Notes: a model not told the origin generated them from the sequence alone. A stretch of 64,000 bases of DNA from Nocardia transvalensis NBRC 15921 (GCF_000308875.1 NZ_BAGL01000127.1:186001-250000); one strand, 5' to 3'. Counted from the stretch's first letter, positions 17,628-26,361 are shown. Translations and numbers: made by a program.

Positions 17628-18077
17628 ATGCCCAGCTTCACCGACACCCACGCCCTGTCCGACGCCGAATCGCTGCGGCGGCTGGGGGACATCAGTTTCG
17701 GCAGGATCGTCTACCACCGGCACGCCCTGCCGACGATCCAGCCCGTCAGCCATATCGTCGACGCCGGGGTGATCTTCGTGCACGCCGAACCGCACACGCT
17801 CACCCTGACACCCCACCGCCAGGCCGTAGCCTACGAGGCCGACACCATCGACCCGGCCACGCACGCCGGCTGGTGCGTCACGGTCGTCGGTTTCGCCGAG
17901 GACCTGACCACCCGCGACATTCGCACCCCCCTCCAGCACCTGCTCGACGTCCCCCACCCCCATCGCGTCATCCGCATCCGCCCGGAGTTCATCACCGGCA
18001 CCGAATACGGCCCCGCCCTCCACCCCATAGGCAACCCCGGCCCTGAAAGCACCCACCACAACCCGTCGACCTCCTGA
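17628..18077 (+). CDS. PPOX-fold flavin-nucleotide-binding protein
   Basis: A 149-residue split-barrel protein of the pyridoxamine 5'-phosphate oxidase superfamily. The characteristic early block is LSDAESLRRLGDISFGRIVYH, followed by ILDAG-like strands (VSHIVDAGVIFVHAEP) and a C-terminal VIRIRPEFITGTEY. Such proteins bind FMN, F420 or haem, and several are induced with the DosR dormancy regulon in mycobacteria. The start ATG has GGAGAGAAG upstream. The tail is Pro/His/Ser-rich and disordered. It is divergent from the DevS-like fragment, which supports a redox or hypoxia link by inference only. Confidence 0.8.
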   Translation: MPSFTDTHALSDAESLRRLGDISFGRIVYHRHALPTIQPVSHIVDAGVIFVHAEPHTLTLTPHRQAVAYEADTIDPATHAGWCVTVVGFAEDLTTRDIRTPLQHLLDVPHPHRVIRIRPEFITGTEYGPALHPIGNPGPESTHHNPSTS

Positions 18078-18181
18078 CCCGGACCCCACCCCATCCCCGC
18101 AGGTAGATGCCCGATTTGGGCCACCGAAGACCAATACGCTAAAGTTTCTTCTCGGCCCGCCCGGACGGACGAGCCCATCAG

Positions 18182-18254
18182 TCCCCAATAGCTCAATTGG
18201 CAGAGCAGCCGACTGTTAATCGGCAGGTTACTGGTTCGAGTCCAGTTTGGGGAG
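18182..18254 (+). tRNA. tRNA-Asn (GTT)
   Basis: The cloverleaf is complete. Acceptor arms are TCCCCAA (18182-18188) and TTGGGGA (18247-18253) with discriminator G. The D arm uses GCTC/GAGC. The anticodon stem GCCGA/TCGGC holds the loop CTGTTAA with anticodon GTT. The T arm is ACTGG/CCAGT around TTCGAGT. CCA is not encoded. An ESX toxin cassette begins just downstream, so the tRNA end could be an integration site, but no integrase or repeated tRNA end is visible. Confidence 0.97.
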
Positions 18255-18302
18255 CATAAAACGGCCCCTGACCAGCGGTTCACCTTGCACGGTCTGGGGC
18301 CG
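18255..18302 (-). terminator. Intrinsic terminator of the ESX toxin operon
   Basis: A strong hairpin, CGGCCCC (18262-18268) with GGGGCCG (18296-18302), continues inward with GACC/GGTC. Read on the minus strand it is followed by TTTTATG, a classic T run. It ends the five-gene minus-strand operon and may also insulate it from the tRNA gene. Confidence 0.75.
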
Positions 18303-18321
18303 ATTCAATGCCGTTCCGCAT

Positions 18322-18750
18322 CTACCGGCGCCAGCCTCTACGGTTCATGCGTTCGAAGTAAGCATCGTCCGCCGCTTGAATCTCTTCTTCTGTTCGGGGG
18401 CGGCGCGTGTCGGAGACCGACGGCGTATCGGCCAGCAGCTCGTGTATCGGCTGCCGTAGTCGCGGATCGGCCTTACGCGCGATTTCCTGTACTTCGGCTT
18501 TCACGTCGGCACGGGCTCGGCGGTAACAGTCGAGCAGCGTGCTCTCGAGCTGGGTGTTGTTCCAGCGCATGGCGCCGCGAGCAATCTGCAGGGTGGTGAT
18601 GTCGCCGTGGGCATCGACTTCGACAGTGACACCGCGGGTTTCGGCGCGACCACGAACCTTCTCGAGAGCGCGAGTCAGTCGGGTGCCGTTGCGGCGGACG
18701 TCGGCGAGAATGCGTTGGATCTGCTGTTCCCAGGCGGCTGTGTCTGTCAC
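18322..18750 (-). CDS. YbaB/EbfC-like protein of the ESX toxin operon
   Basis: This 142-residue protein resembles the YbaB/EbfC nucleoid-associated fold. An N-terminal helix (WEQQIQRILADVRRNGTRL) is followed by GVTVEVDAHGDITTLQI strands and a long C-terminal helix. Proteins of this type are common beside WXG100 genes in Nocardia and mycobacteria, where they may act as chaperones or regulators rather than DNA compactors. The start GTG overlaps the preceding stop (GTGA), so it is translationally coupled to the putative immunity gene. It is the last gene of the operon. Confidence 0.65.
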   Translation of the reverse strand: MTDTAAWEQQIQRILADVRRNGTRLTRALEKVRGRAETRGVTVEVDAHGDITTLQIARGAMRWNNTQLESTLLDCYRRARADVKAEVQEIARKADPRLRQPIHELLADTPSVSDTRRPRTEEEIQAADDAYFERMNRRGWRR

Positions 18751-19223
18751 CGGCGCCCCAATTTCTTGAGGACCTTCTTGACGACTTCGGGCATCGGCCG
18801 CACCTCGTCGCGCCGCACCTTCTCCTGACCGGTGTAAATTCGATAGTAGCGAAACAGTTCGGGGCCCAGCAGGTTTACGACCTCGGGTTCATCGAAGATA
18901 TTCTCCACGAACGCCACGGCTATCAGGTCCGACACCGCGTTCTGTCCGTCGCCCCAGCCGTCCTCGAGTTCGGCGAAAAATGGCGCCAAACGTAATCGCG
19001 GGTTGTCACTCTCGTGTGCGACTCCGACAACCCAACGCGCGATGTCGCCCATGAGAACCGTGGGCAGCATTTCATTGTTGTCGCGAATATGTTCGGCGAT
19101 GATCGGCCCGATCTCGGGCTCGAGCTCGGCGAGCCGTTCGATGAACGCCGACAGTTCGGGCACGAGGCTCTTCGTCCAGGCATACAGCATGTCCAGGATC
19201 TCTTGATCGGTTCGATCGTTCAT
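18747..19223 (-). CDS. Putative immunity protein
   Basis: A 158-residue acidic, helical, cytosolic protein without signal or membrane segment. I do not recognise a catalytic motif. It lies directly downstream of a modular toxin gene on the same strand, 30 bp apart, the standard place for a cognate immunity protein. Its size and negative charge (many Glu/Asp, such as PELSAFIERLAELEPEIGPI) also fit. Immunity is inferred from position. Confidence 0.6.
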   Translation of the reverse strand: MNDRTDQEILDMLYAWTKSLVPELSAFIERLAELEPEIGPIIAEHIRDNNEMLPTVLMGDIARWVVGVAHESDNPRLRLAPFFAELEDGWGDGQNAVSDLIAVAFVENIFDEPEVVNLLGPELFRYYRIYTGQEKVRRDEVRPMPEVVKKVLKKLGRR

Positions 19224-19253
19224 ATCGTCACCGTGCCCTTCTCTCTACGGATC

Positions 19254-20570
19254 CTATTTTCCCGCCAAGGCATCCATCAGATTCTGTAACTCCTTGATCG
19301 CAACCGCCCGATCGGCGGGGTCGTTATTGGCCCTGTTCATCAGCCAGTTCGCCAGCGCCCGCTGCGACTCCACACCCTTCGTAAGATGCCATTTTCCTTC
19401 TGTGGGAACAAGATTCGCGTACTCGTTACGAATCGCGTCAGCCGTAGTGCCGTCACCGACGCGATCCGGATTGCCCGCGCCCTTGTACAGGTCGTTGAGG
19501 ATATTCTGCAGTTTGGAGTCGTTCACCGTCGGTTTCGTGGCCGGTGGTTTCGGAGTCGGCACCGGTGGTGGGCTGCCGTCACCGGATTTCCACAGCTTGG
19601 TCTTGGCTTTCTCCAGCCACTGTCCGATCTTCGACGCCATCGCCCGCAACCGAACCGGCACACTCGCCGCCACCCTGGCAGCGATCGTCGCCGCGGCGCC
19701 GGCGAGCCGCTCGATAACGCGGCCGATCCGAGCGGCGTACACCGCTATCCGAGCCACCGCGGCACCGTTGCCGAGGAGTTCGGAGAGCGCACCGGTAAAC
19801 GGGATCAGGACCGCCATGCCGACTTCCCACGCCGCGGTCTCGGCGAGCATCTTGCCCAGCTCGTCGAGAATCTCGGAGTGGGCGTCATCGAGTTGCTGTG
19901 CGTAATCGCCACACGCGTCACCGAGTTCGCGGAATCCTGCCTGCAGATCCATGTAGTCGGCAGTGGACTGACTGCAGGTCGCGATCGCTGTGGGAATCTC
20001 CGGCGACTGCTGATTCTCCAATAGCGAGACCGCAGTGGTTATCGGTGTGGTCGCCGTCCCGAGTGCGTCCGCCGCGGCGTACCAGACGTCGCGGGCGGCG
20101 CGGAGCTGGTCCTGATGTCCATTCGGCCAGGCGAGCCCGGCTACGGCGTTGATCAACGACCATCCGAACGGCTCCGCGGTCCCGGCCCCGGAAGCCGACG
20201 GCACCGACAGCGCCGGACACGGTTCCACTCCGAGAATCGGCGGATCCGGTGGTGTCGTCCCGGACGGATTCGCCGCGGCGTCGCCGGAGACGTGATTGTA
20301 GGCACCGGCCGCGAGAAGGTCGCGGATACGGGCGGACTGGGTTATCAGTTTCGATGATGCCTGCAGTGCGGCGTCGACCGAGTCGTCGTAGGTCGCCGCC
20401 CAAGAGGTCCCCGCCGAGTCACTGCCCGCCATTCCCGAATACCCCTGCAGCGTCCGGACCAGGGCACCGTGGACCTCGTCGGCGCCGTCCCGGACGCCTC
20501 CGAAGGATTCGCCTGCCGAGTGGTAGTCGGTCGGGCGGCAGACGATGATCGGGAAGGTCGGCGGGGCCAT
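19254..20570 (-). CDS. ESX-secreted polymorphic toxin
   Basis: A 438-residue modular protein. The N-terminal 150 or so residues are helical and WXG100/ESX-like. Residues 150-325 are further helices with hydrophobic stretches (VGMAVLIPFTGALSELLG). A proline-rich linker (about 329-346) leads to an 85-residue C-terminal domain. That domain contains GAGNPDRVGDGTTADAIRNE, GKWHLTKG and a W-rich helix. This shape recurs at the C-termini of Rhs and other polymorphic toxins, but I cannot name the family or its target. The start ATG overlaps the WXG100 stop as TAATG; a GTG four codons upstream is the alternative. An immunity candidate follows. Confidence 0.75.
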   Translation of the reverse strand: MAPPTFPIIVCRPTDYHSAGESFGGVRDGADEVHGALVRTLQGYSGMAGSDSAGTSWAATYDDSVDAALQASSKLITQSARIRDLLAAGAYNHVSGDAAANPSGTTPPDPPILGVEPCPALSVPSASGAGTAEPFGWSLINAVAGLAWPNGHQDQLRAARDVWYAAADALGTATTPITTAVSLLENQQSPEIPTAIATCSQSTADYMDLQAGFRELGDACGDYAQQLDDAHSEILDELGKMLAETAAWEVGMAVLIPFTGALSELLGNGAAVARIAVYAARIGRVIERLAGAAATIAARVAASVPVRLRAMASKIGQWLEKAKTKLWKSGDGSPPPVPTPKPPATKPTVNDSKLQNILNDLYKGAGNPDRVGDGTTADAIRNEYANLVPTEGKWHLTKGVESQRALANWLMNRANNDPADRAVAIKELQNLMDALAGK

Positions 20571-20869
20571 TATGTCGGCCACATTCCGTGGTTGGTGCCG
20601 GCGGCGCCGGAATAGTTCTCATGGGCAACGCGGGCAACGTCGCGCAGCTCGCCCAGGTTCTCCCGCATTTCCGCCGCCCCGGCCAACCATTTCGTGTGCG
20701 CGGCACGCTGCGTCTCGGCCGCTCGGCTGTCCCAGGAGAGATGCAGATCGGCGATATGCCGATCGACATCGTCGAGAATGGCATCGACCTCGGCGCCGAA
20801 GCCCGACATCTTCACGATCGCGTCATCGAGCTGCTGCAGATCGACTCGGAACTGATCGTCGGCCGTCAT
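20570..20869 (-). CDS. WXG100-family protein (ESX substrate/partner)
   Basis: A 99-residue two-helix protein of the ESAT-6/WXG100 type. The turn is LSWDSRAAETQ, so the WXG glycine is replaced by serine. It is typical of a heterodimer partner that guides a toxin to a type VII secretion system. It is coupled to both neighbours: a 4-bp ATGA overlap upstream and a TAATG overlap downstream with the toxin. Confidence 0.82.
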   Translation of the reverse strand: MTADDQFRVDLQQLDDAIVKMSGFGAEVDAILDDVDRHIADLHLSWDSRAAETQRAAHTKWLAGAAEMRENLGELRDVARVAHENYSGAAGTNHGMWPT

Positions 20870-21186
20870 GTCCGCTGCTCACCCCCGGCCTGCGCGATCG
20901 AGTCGCTGTTGCGTTCGTCCTGCGCCTCGTACAGCGTCGCGGTAGCCGCCAGATCCGACGCCGACTGCTCCAACGCCTCGACGATGGCGTCCGCGCCGGC
21001 TTTCCACTCCAGCCACGATTCGTCGTACGCCGATGCCGACCTCCCTTGCCAGCCGTCGGCGAGCAGTTCGCGGCCGACCGTGCGGTCGAGTTCGGCGATT
21101 TTCTCTCCGAGATAGCGCGCCTTACCGCCGATGTAGGCGGCCGCCTCCCGTAATCGCGCTGGATCGACTTGCACCCCACCTGACAC
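20866..21186 (-). CDS. WXG100-family protein (ESX partner)
   Basis: A 106-residue helical hairpin with a canonical WXG turn (DGWQGRSASAYDESW). It is the first gene of the toxin operon and the likely partner of the next WXG100 protein. The start is GTG (VSGGVQVDPARLREAAAYI). The ESX export machinery itself is not in the window, so export would depend on a system elsewhere. Confidence 0.82.
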   Translation of the reverse strand: MSGGVQVDPARLREAAAYIGGKARYLGEKIAELDRTVGRELLADGWQGRSASAYDESWLEWKAGADAIVEALEQSASDLAATATLYEAQDERNSDSIAQAGGEQRT

Positions 21187-21439
21187 GACGCCCTCCCTTG
21201 CGTCGATGAAATCGCCCTTCGAATATAAGCCTTGCTCAGCCGTATCTCATGGTGAAACCTCGAGCAAATATGGAGTTTGTGCCGACTCCGCGTAAGAATC
21301 AGGCTTTTTCATGTGGAAAGGGTCCTATACACCGCAAGAGAGCAAACAAAATTTCCATCGAACGTGCATTTGCACGGTCGCATCGGCGCTCGGGGGTTGG
21401 TTTCTCACTCGGAAACCCGGAGTTTGCATTCTGAACCCC
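21187..21439. other. AT-rich intergenic promoter region of the ESX operon
   Basis: This 253-bp stretch is clearly lower in GC than its surroundings, notably 21230-21400 with AAAATTT-type runs. It lies upstream of the minus-strand WXG100 genes and just past the stop of the minus-strand receptor gene. No gene or clear palindrome is seen. It probably holds the ESX operon promoter, and its composition suggests Lsr2 binding or foreign origin. Confidence 0.5.
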
Positions 21440-23050
21440 TCAACCGCACGACCCCGGGCCGAAGGGCTGGCCTGTGGTCCAGGTGAGGGCTTCGACGTGG
21501 GGGGTGCCGTCGGGCATGATCTGGACTATCGGCATGGCTTTGGCTATCGGGTTGCCGTGGCTGGCCTGGGTGAAGGCGATTTGGCCGGTGACGCCGGGAA
21601 CGGGGGTCTGGCAGTCGAATTCGCTGATGGCGTCGGCTACCGTCTTCGGGTTGTCGACCGGGGCGGGGTTGGTGCGGGCCGCGGTGGCGGCCGTGAGTAC
21701 GGCGTCGTAGGCCATCATGACGTAGCCGTCGGCGAGGTCCGCGGGGACGCCGAAGTGCTGACCGGTGAACTCGGCGAGGAATGCGTCGTAGTTGTGGGCG
21801 TTGTCGGCCTGACCGGGGGTGGCGGCATTCCACTCACCACCCGTCGCTACCGCCGTATAGAAGACGTTGACGTGCAGCGAGGTGAAATCCGGCAGCTTCT
21901 GGCCGAGCAGGTTGTTGGCGTCGTCGCTGCTCATGACGTCCACCGTGTCCAGACCGCACGCTCCGCCCTCCGCCAGGACGGTGAGGAAGAATCCGAGGTC
22001 CGTGCCGCGCCCGGCGAAATAGATCACGGGAGGTTTTTTCCAGCAGATCACGTCCCGCATCTCGGCGAATCTCTTCGTCATGTAGGTCGCGCGGCTGATG
22101 TCGTTGAGCGGGACGTCCGGCGACTTGTAGATCTTCGTGTCGGGCTCCCCGCCGTAGCGATCCTTGAATGCGGTCGCGAAGGCCGGACCGAGCGTCGACG
22201 CGTAGAGGTCGTCCTCGTTGGCGTCCTTCACCAGCATGGCATCGGGATAATTCCGCTTCGACAGATAGTCGACCGCGGCCTTGGCGGCATCCGTGTTGGT
22301 CGGGGTGATCCGGAAGAATCGATCGATGTATTCGTTGGTGCCCGGCTCGAGGTTCATATCGTCACCGCTGGTGGACGCCGCGATGCTGGCGATGTGCTCG
22401 CGGGAGAGATCGCTGGCCGCCTTCCGTGTGGTGACCAGGCTCTGCCCGAATCCGGTGACCGCGACGATGTGCTGATCGTCCCGCGCGTCGACGATAGCCC
22501 GCACGGCTGTCGATTCGTACTGCCCGTTGCTGCCGAAACTGGCGAGCAGGAGTTTGACCGGCGGGGTCGGACCTCCGGCCACCGATTGGTGGTTCGCCCG
22601 CCACGCCGCAGTAAGCGCGCCTTGGACCTCGTGCCGCACGTTCTTGAACGCGAGGCTGTCGTTCTCCGGATTCGGCGTGAGGTCGTCCAGCAGGACGATC
22701 GTGACGAATTCCGGTCCGGTGACCGCGGCATTCAGCTTGGCCACCTGCTGTTCCAGATCCGTCAGGGGATCGCCGTCGCGCAGGGTGGTGGATTCCAGGT
22801 TCAACCCGACGCACACCGCCGGATCTCCGACGCTTTCCAATCCGGGCCCACAATCCGGGCGCGACACCACTTTCCAGATCACCACGCCGGCGACGATCAG
22901 GATCACAGCTGCCAGCGCGGTGGTAATCCTGAGGTGACGCCGCCACCACGGCGCATGCACTACCGCGCTCTGGGGTTTCTGTCCGCCGGGAAACCGACGC
23001 AGAAAATTCGGGACGAGTCGGTGACGGTTCCAGCGCATGACGGCATCCAT
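21440..23050 (-). CDS. Membrane-anchored periplasmic-binding-protein-like receptor
   Basis: A 536-residue protein. About 40 basic cytosolic residues come first, then one transmembrane helix (41-63) and an extracellular region of about 470 residues. That region resembles type I periplasmic binding proteins of the branched-chain amino acid class: VKLLLASFGSNGQYES, IVAVTGFGQSL, VMMAYDAVLTA. There is no lipobox, so the TM is a permanent anchor. No permease or transporter ATPase lies nearby; the only partner is the large NTPase gene whose stop is 10 bp upstream. A signalling receptor is therefore more likely than an importer. Ligand and output are unknown. Confidence 0.7.
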   Translation of the reverse strand: MDAVMRWNRHRLVPNFLRRFPGGQKPQSAVVHAPWWRRHLRITTALAAVILIVAGVVIWKVVSRPDCGPGLESVGDPAVCVGLNLESTTLRDGDPLTDLEQQVAKLNAAVTGPEFVTIVLLDDLTPNPENDSLAFKNVRHEVQGALTAAWRANHQSVAGGPTPPVKLLLASFGSNGQYESTAVRAIVDARDDQHIVAVTGFGQSLVTTRKAASDLSREHIASIAASTSGDDMNLEPGTNEYIDRFFRITPTNTDAAKAAVDYLSKRNYPDAMLVKDANEDDLYASTLGPAFATAFKDRYGGEPDTKIYKSPDVPLNDISRATYMTKRFAEMRDVICWKKPPVIYFAGRGTDLGFFLTVLAEGGACGLDTVDVMSSDDANNLLGQKLPDFTSLHVNVFYTAVATGGEWNAATPGQADNAHNYDAFLAEFTGQHFGVPADLADGYVMMAYDAVLTAATAARTNPAPVDNPKTVADAISEFDCQTPVPGVTGQIAFTQASHGNPIAKAMPIVQIMPDGTPHVEALTWTTGQPFGPGSCG

Positions 23051-23060
23051 TTCGTCGGAG

Positions 23061-25322
23061 TCAGAACATCTTCCCGGCGCGTTCGGCAGCGGCCATCAGC
23101 GCCGCGACATCGGACCGGTGCGACTCGCGGACCAGCCCCGCGTAGGAGTTCACGACGATGTCGCGCAATGTGGGCGTGGGCGCGGTGAACGGATTGGCGA
23201 TCAGCCATCGCGCCGCGACGAGCCGAGCGACGGTGTTGCGCACCGGCGTTCGATGCTCGCCCGTGATGCCCACATCCTCGGCGACCAGCTCGTCGTAGAT
23301 CTCGTCGCAGTCCCGGTCGAGCGGCTTGTCGTCGGGCGCGCTGGTCACCAGCTCCAGCTGATCGATCCAGCGCCGGTGCGGCAGATCCTGGAAGCTCGCC
23401 TCGAAGTACCCGACGACATCGGCGAACTTGCCGAGGGCGAGCCGGCAGTACGCGGTGCGCACCGGATCGGCCTGGGTGGCAGGGTCGTACAGCAGGGTCT
23501 CGAACTGCTCCTTGTACGACGGCCCGTCCTCCGCCGTCGCACGTTCCGTGAGCGCGGCGAGCAGGGTGCGCGCGATCCACGGCTGCAACTCGGCGGGTTC
23601 CGACGTGCCGCCGCCCTCGTCGGGCGCGACGACCCACAGGGCCGCCCGCAGCTCGGTCAGGATCTGCCCGACGTGCGTCTGGGCGGCCAGGTTGGCGGAG
23701 TCGGCGTGCACCAGCCACGGCGCGGTCGCGAACGGGGCGGCCGACACCACGTCGTCGACGCCGATATCCGTCAGGTGCTCGGTGAGGCGCAGGTCCTCGA
23801 CGCGGGAGGTCCACGTCTCCGAATCGATTCCCAGACTGGAGGGATGCAGCGCGTCGCGGCTGCCCTGTCGCACCTCTCGGCCGTGTAACAGCCCGGCGAG
23901 CGTGTGCACGCGGTCCGGAAGCCCGCCGGTGGCCCGATGGACCAGCGCCCACCGGATGCGATTCTCCTCGTCGTCCGTTCCGAGTACGTCGTGGCTGGGG
24001 GTGACGATCCTGGCGGTCGCGGCGAAGTCGAGCGGTTCCAGCAGCACCGGGTAGTACGGGTGGCGTCGGCGGGTGGCGTCCACCGTTTCGGCCCAGTGCC
24101 CGTACTCGGCATTGTGGCACCGCGGTACCGGATACACCCGGTCCGGCCGACCCTCGCTCGACCTCCACGGCGGCAGCCAGGTGGTCTCCCAGTCCGGGTT
24201 CCATCGGCCGCTCGACGCGATCACCACGAGCGCGTCGTGATCGCCCGGATGCTGGCGCAGATGACGTTCCCGCGCGGTCAGCAGATCCGAGACGAATTCG
24301 CCGCCACCGGGGTGGTGGAGATCGTCCAGCAGCAGGACCCAGTTGTGCAGATGCTTTGTGCCGCCGGGGTTGTCGCAGTGGCACGACGAGTACACGTCCG
24401 GCGCGGACATGCGCAGATGGCTCTCCCGGACGTCGGCGAGGAACGCGGCGGTCAGCCAGGCGGTCATATCCGCGGGATGGGCGCGGGCCTCCACGTTCAG
24501 CATCACCAGCGCGTCCAGCGCCGACGCCGCGTCCTCGGCCTGGGGCATATCGGTGAACCAGTTCCCGGCGCGGCGCAGCGGCCGCCGCTCGATGGCCCGG
24601 ACCAGCGGTGGCAGCGTCAGGTTGATCGCCTGAGCCAGGATCGGCGTCAGGATCTGGGCCTGCACCGCCGCCTCGGTCAGCATGCGAACCCGCGGTTCGA
24701 GCTCACGACGGCCCGGGAATACGCGGTCGATCGCCTCCTGCAGCGTGGTTCGGGCATTCTCCCAGCTGAGGGTGTCCAGCGGGGTGAGCACGGCGATCAG
24801 GCCGAGCGTGAAGCGCAGGAATCGGGCTGGGCGCCGGGCGGGCCACTTGCGCGACAGGTCGAACGCCAAGTGCGCCAGGACTTCTACGGTGGTGACCGGC
24901 TCGGGCCGCCGGAAGTCGAACCGCGCGTGGACGATTCCGCCGCCACAATCCCTCGAAATGGCTGTCAGCGCGGAACTCTTTCCGGTGCCTACGGATCCGA
25001 GCAGGACCACCACCGGTTGCTGCCGCTGCCGGCCCCGCTGCGGCCGGTTCCAGAGCAGCCGCCGAGCCAATACCACTGTCGCGTCGATAGCTTCCCCCAC
25101 AACGTTCGGTGGCTCCGCCGCACCGTCGGTCGACCGTGCGGCACCGTGATCTACCCCACCTTCGATTCTGCATGATTCCGTCCGGGACCGCTCCCGGACG
25201 AGTCGATCGATCCGAATCGCAAGCAACGAATCGTGCGCTATCGGTTCGTGGGTGGCCGGCGCGTGATCCGGCTCACTCGCTGTCACGGGAGTCGGCCGGC
25301 CGGCGTCTGTATGGGAATCCAC
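23061..25322 (-). CDS. Large P-loop NTPase paired with the receptor gene
   Basis: Up to 753 residues. The Walker A motif is LLGSVGTGKSSAL (109-116 core). A Walker B-like LLLDDLHH lies near 330, followed by VIASSGRW as a sensor-like strand. The C-terminal 300 residues are helical with no recognised family. It looks like an AAA/STAND-type ATPase with a large helical region, cytosolic and without membrane segments. The start is uncertain: GTG 25322 leaves only 27 bp to the divergent gene, and GTG 25100 (VGEAIDATVV) would keep the NTPase core and leave room for a promoter. It is followed after 10 bp by the receptor gene, so the two form one operon. Confidence 0.7.
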   Translation of the reverse strand: MDSHTDAGRPTPVTASEPDHAPATHEPIAHDSLLAIRIDRLVRERSRTESCRIEGGVDHGAARSTDGAAEPPNVVGEAIDATVVLARRLLWNRPQRGRQRQQPVVVLLGSVGTGKSSALTAISRDCGGGIVHARFDFRRPEPVTTVEVLAHLAFDLSRKWPARRPARFLRFTLGLIAVLTPLDTLSWENARTTLQEAIDRVFPGRRELEPRVRMLTEAAVQAQILTPILAQAINLTLPPLVRAIERRPLRRAGNWFTDMPQAEDAASALDALVMLNVEARAHPADMTAWLTAAFLADVRESHLRMSAPDVYSSCHCDNPGGTKHLHNWVLLLDDLHHPGGGEFVSDLLTARERHLRQHPGDHDALVVIASSGRWNPDWETTWLPPWRSSEGRPDRVYPVPRCHNAEYGHWAETVDATRRRHPYYPVLLEPLDFAATARIVTPSHDVLGTDDEENRIRWALVHRATGGLPDRVHTLAGLLHGREVRQGSRDALHPSSLGIDSETWTSRVEDLRLTEHLTDIGVDDVVSAAPFATAPWLVHADSANLAAQTHVGQILTELRAALWVVAPDEGGGTSEPAELQPWIARTLLAALTERATAEDGPSYKEQFETLLYDPATQADPVRTAYCRLALGKFADVVGYFEASFQDLPHRRWIDQLELVTSAPDDKPLDRDCDEIYDELVAEDVGITGEHRTPVRNTVARLVAARWLIANPFTAPTPTLRDIVVNSYAGLVRESHRSDVAALMAAAERAGKMF

Positions 25323-25349
25323 ACGAAACGGATGTCACGGAGGAATCCC

Positions 25350-26048
25350 ATGCGTCTCATTGTTTTCGGAGCGAACGGGCGGACCGGCAGAGTGCTCACG
25401 CGGCTGGCCCTGGATGCGGGGCACGATGTCGTGGCCGTCACGCGACAACCCGCGGGGTTTCCCCTCGCGCACGAACGGCTCACCGTCGTCGAAGGTGATG
25501 TGCACCAGAGGGATTCGGTGTATGACGCGGTCGCTGGTGGTGATGCGGTGGTGTCCGCGCTCGGGGTGCCCGGCGGGGGCAGGCAAGAGATCAGCACCTA
25601 CTCCGTGGGAGCGGAGAATATGATCGCCGCCATGCGGCGGCACGGTATCCGGCGCATCGTGGTCGTCTCCTCGGCGGCGCTCGATCCGAAGCCCTATTCG
25701 GAGGCCGGATTCCTGTTCAATCGGATATTCGTGCCGGTGCTCGTGCGGTTCGTGGGAAAGACGCTCTACGCCGATATGCGGCGGATGGAGGAGTTGCTCG
25801 CGGCCAGCGGCCTGGACTGGACGGCGATGCGGCCGGGCGGGCTCTACGACCTGCCCGAGGTCACCGAGTACACGATGGCCGAGAGGCACGTCGACCGCCG
25901 GTACACCGCGCGCATCGATCTGGCGGACTGCATGCTGCGTCAGGTGAGTGACGATCGGTTCGTGGGAACGACGGTCGGCGTCGGCACCGCGGTGCGGAAT
26001 CCGAGCCTGATCGAATTCGTGCGTGCTGAGGCGCTCGGCGGCAGCTGA
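25350..26048 (+). CDS. NAD(P)-binding protein (atypical SDR, NmrA-like)
   Basis: A 232-residue Rossmann protein opening with LIVFGANGRTGRVLTRLALDAGH, the GxxGxxG pattern of atypical SDRs. Further marks are VEGDVHQRDSVYDAV, VVVSSAALDPKPY and WTAMRPGGLYD. Such proteins reduce or sense NADPH-linked substrates; some are pure sensors. The ATG start has GGAGG eight bases upstream. It is divergent from the NTPase gene with a very short gap. The specific role is unknown. Confidence 0.82.
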   Translation: MRLIVFGANGRTGRVLTRLALDAGHDVVAVTRQPAGFPLAHERLTVVEGDVHQRDSVYDAVAGGDAVVSALGVPGGGRQEISTYSVGAENMIAAMRRHGIRRIVVVSSAALDPKPYSEAGFLFNRIFVPVLVRFVGKTLYADMRRMEELLAASGLDWTAMRPGGLYDLPEVTEYTMAERHVDRRYTARIDLADCMLRQVSDDRFVGTTVGVGTAVRNPSLIEFVRAEALGGS

Positions 26049-26361
26049 CCGGCGGAGCGCTCGTGTCTGCGATGATCCCTCCGATACCGGCCGGAGACAA
26101 TATGCCGTCCGATCGATTGGAAATTCGGCGCCGGAACCCCGATGTTCGCTGAATTGCGCTTCCGATAACAATATGGTCGATTCTCCTGCCCGCCGGGCCC
26201 GAGGACACCGGCGGCGGCCATGCCGAACCGGCCGGTGTCGCGGCGGCGCGGCTATTCACGGATCCTCGCAGCTCACGCCAGCCCAGCGCGGTGAGCGACG
26301 CCCTGCCGGGTGGGATAAGCTTGCGCCTCCGGTTTATTCGGCAGCGATGAAGGGAATGTGA
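26049..26361. other. Intergenic region upstream of lsr2
   Basis: 313 bp without a credible gene. It includes an AT-richer patch (26130-26180) and, near 26310-26335, GGATAAGCTT and TTTATTC, which could be -10-type elements for lsr2. No inverted repeat stood out. The long 5' region fits a regulated nucleoid-protein promoter, but no operator can be named. Confidence 0.45.

Noticed and set aside
18182..18254. Attachment site at the tRNA-Asn end
   Set aside because: No duplicated tRNA 3' end, integrase or phage gene is seen in the window, so an att site cannot be supported.
21440..23050. Branched-chain amino acid transporter binding protein
   Set aside because: It lacks a lipobox and permease partners, and it has a permanent TM anchor next to an unrelated NTPase.
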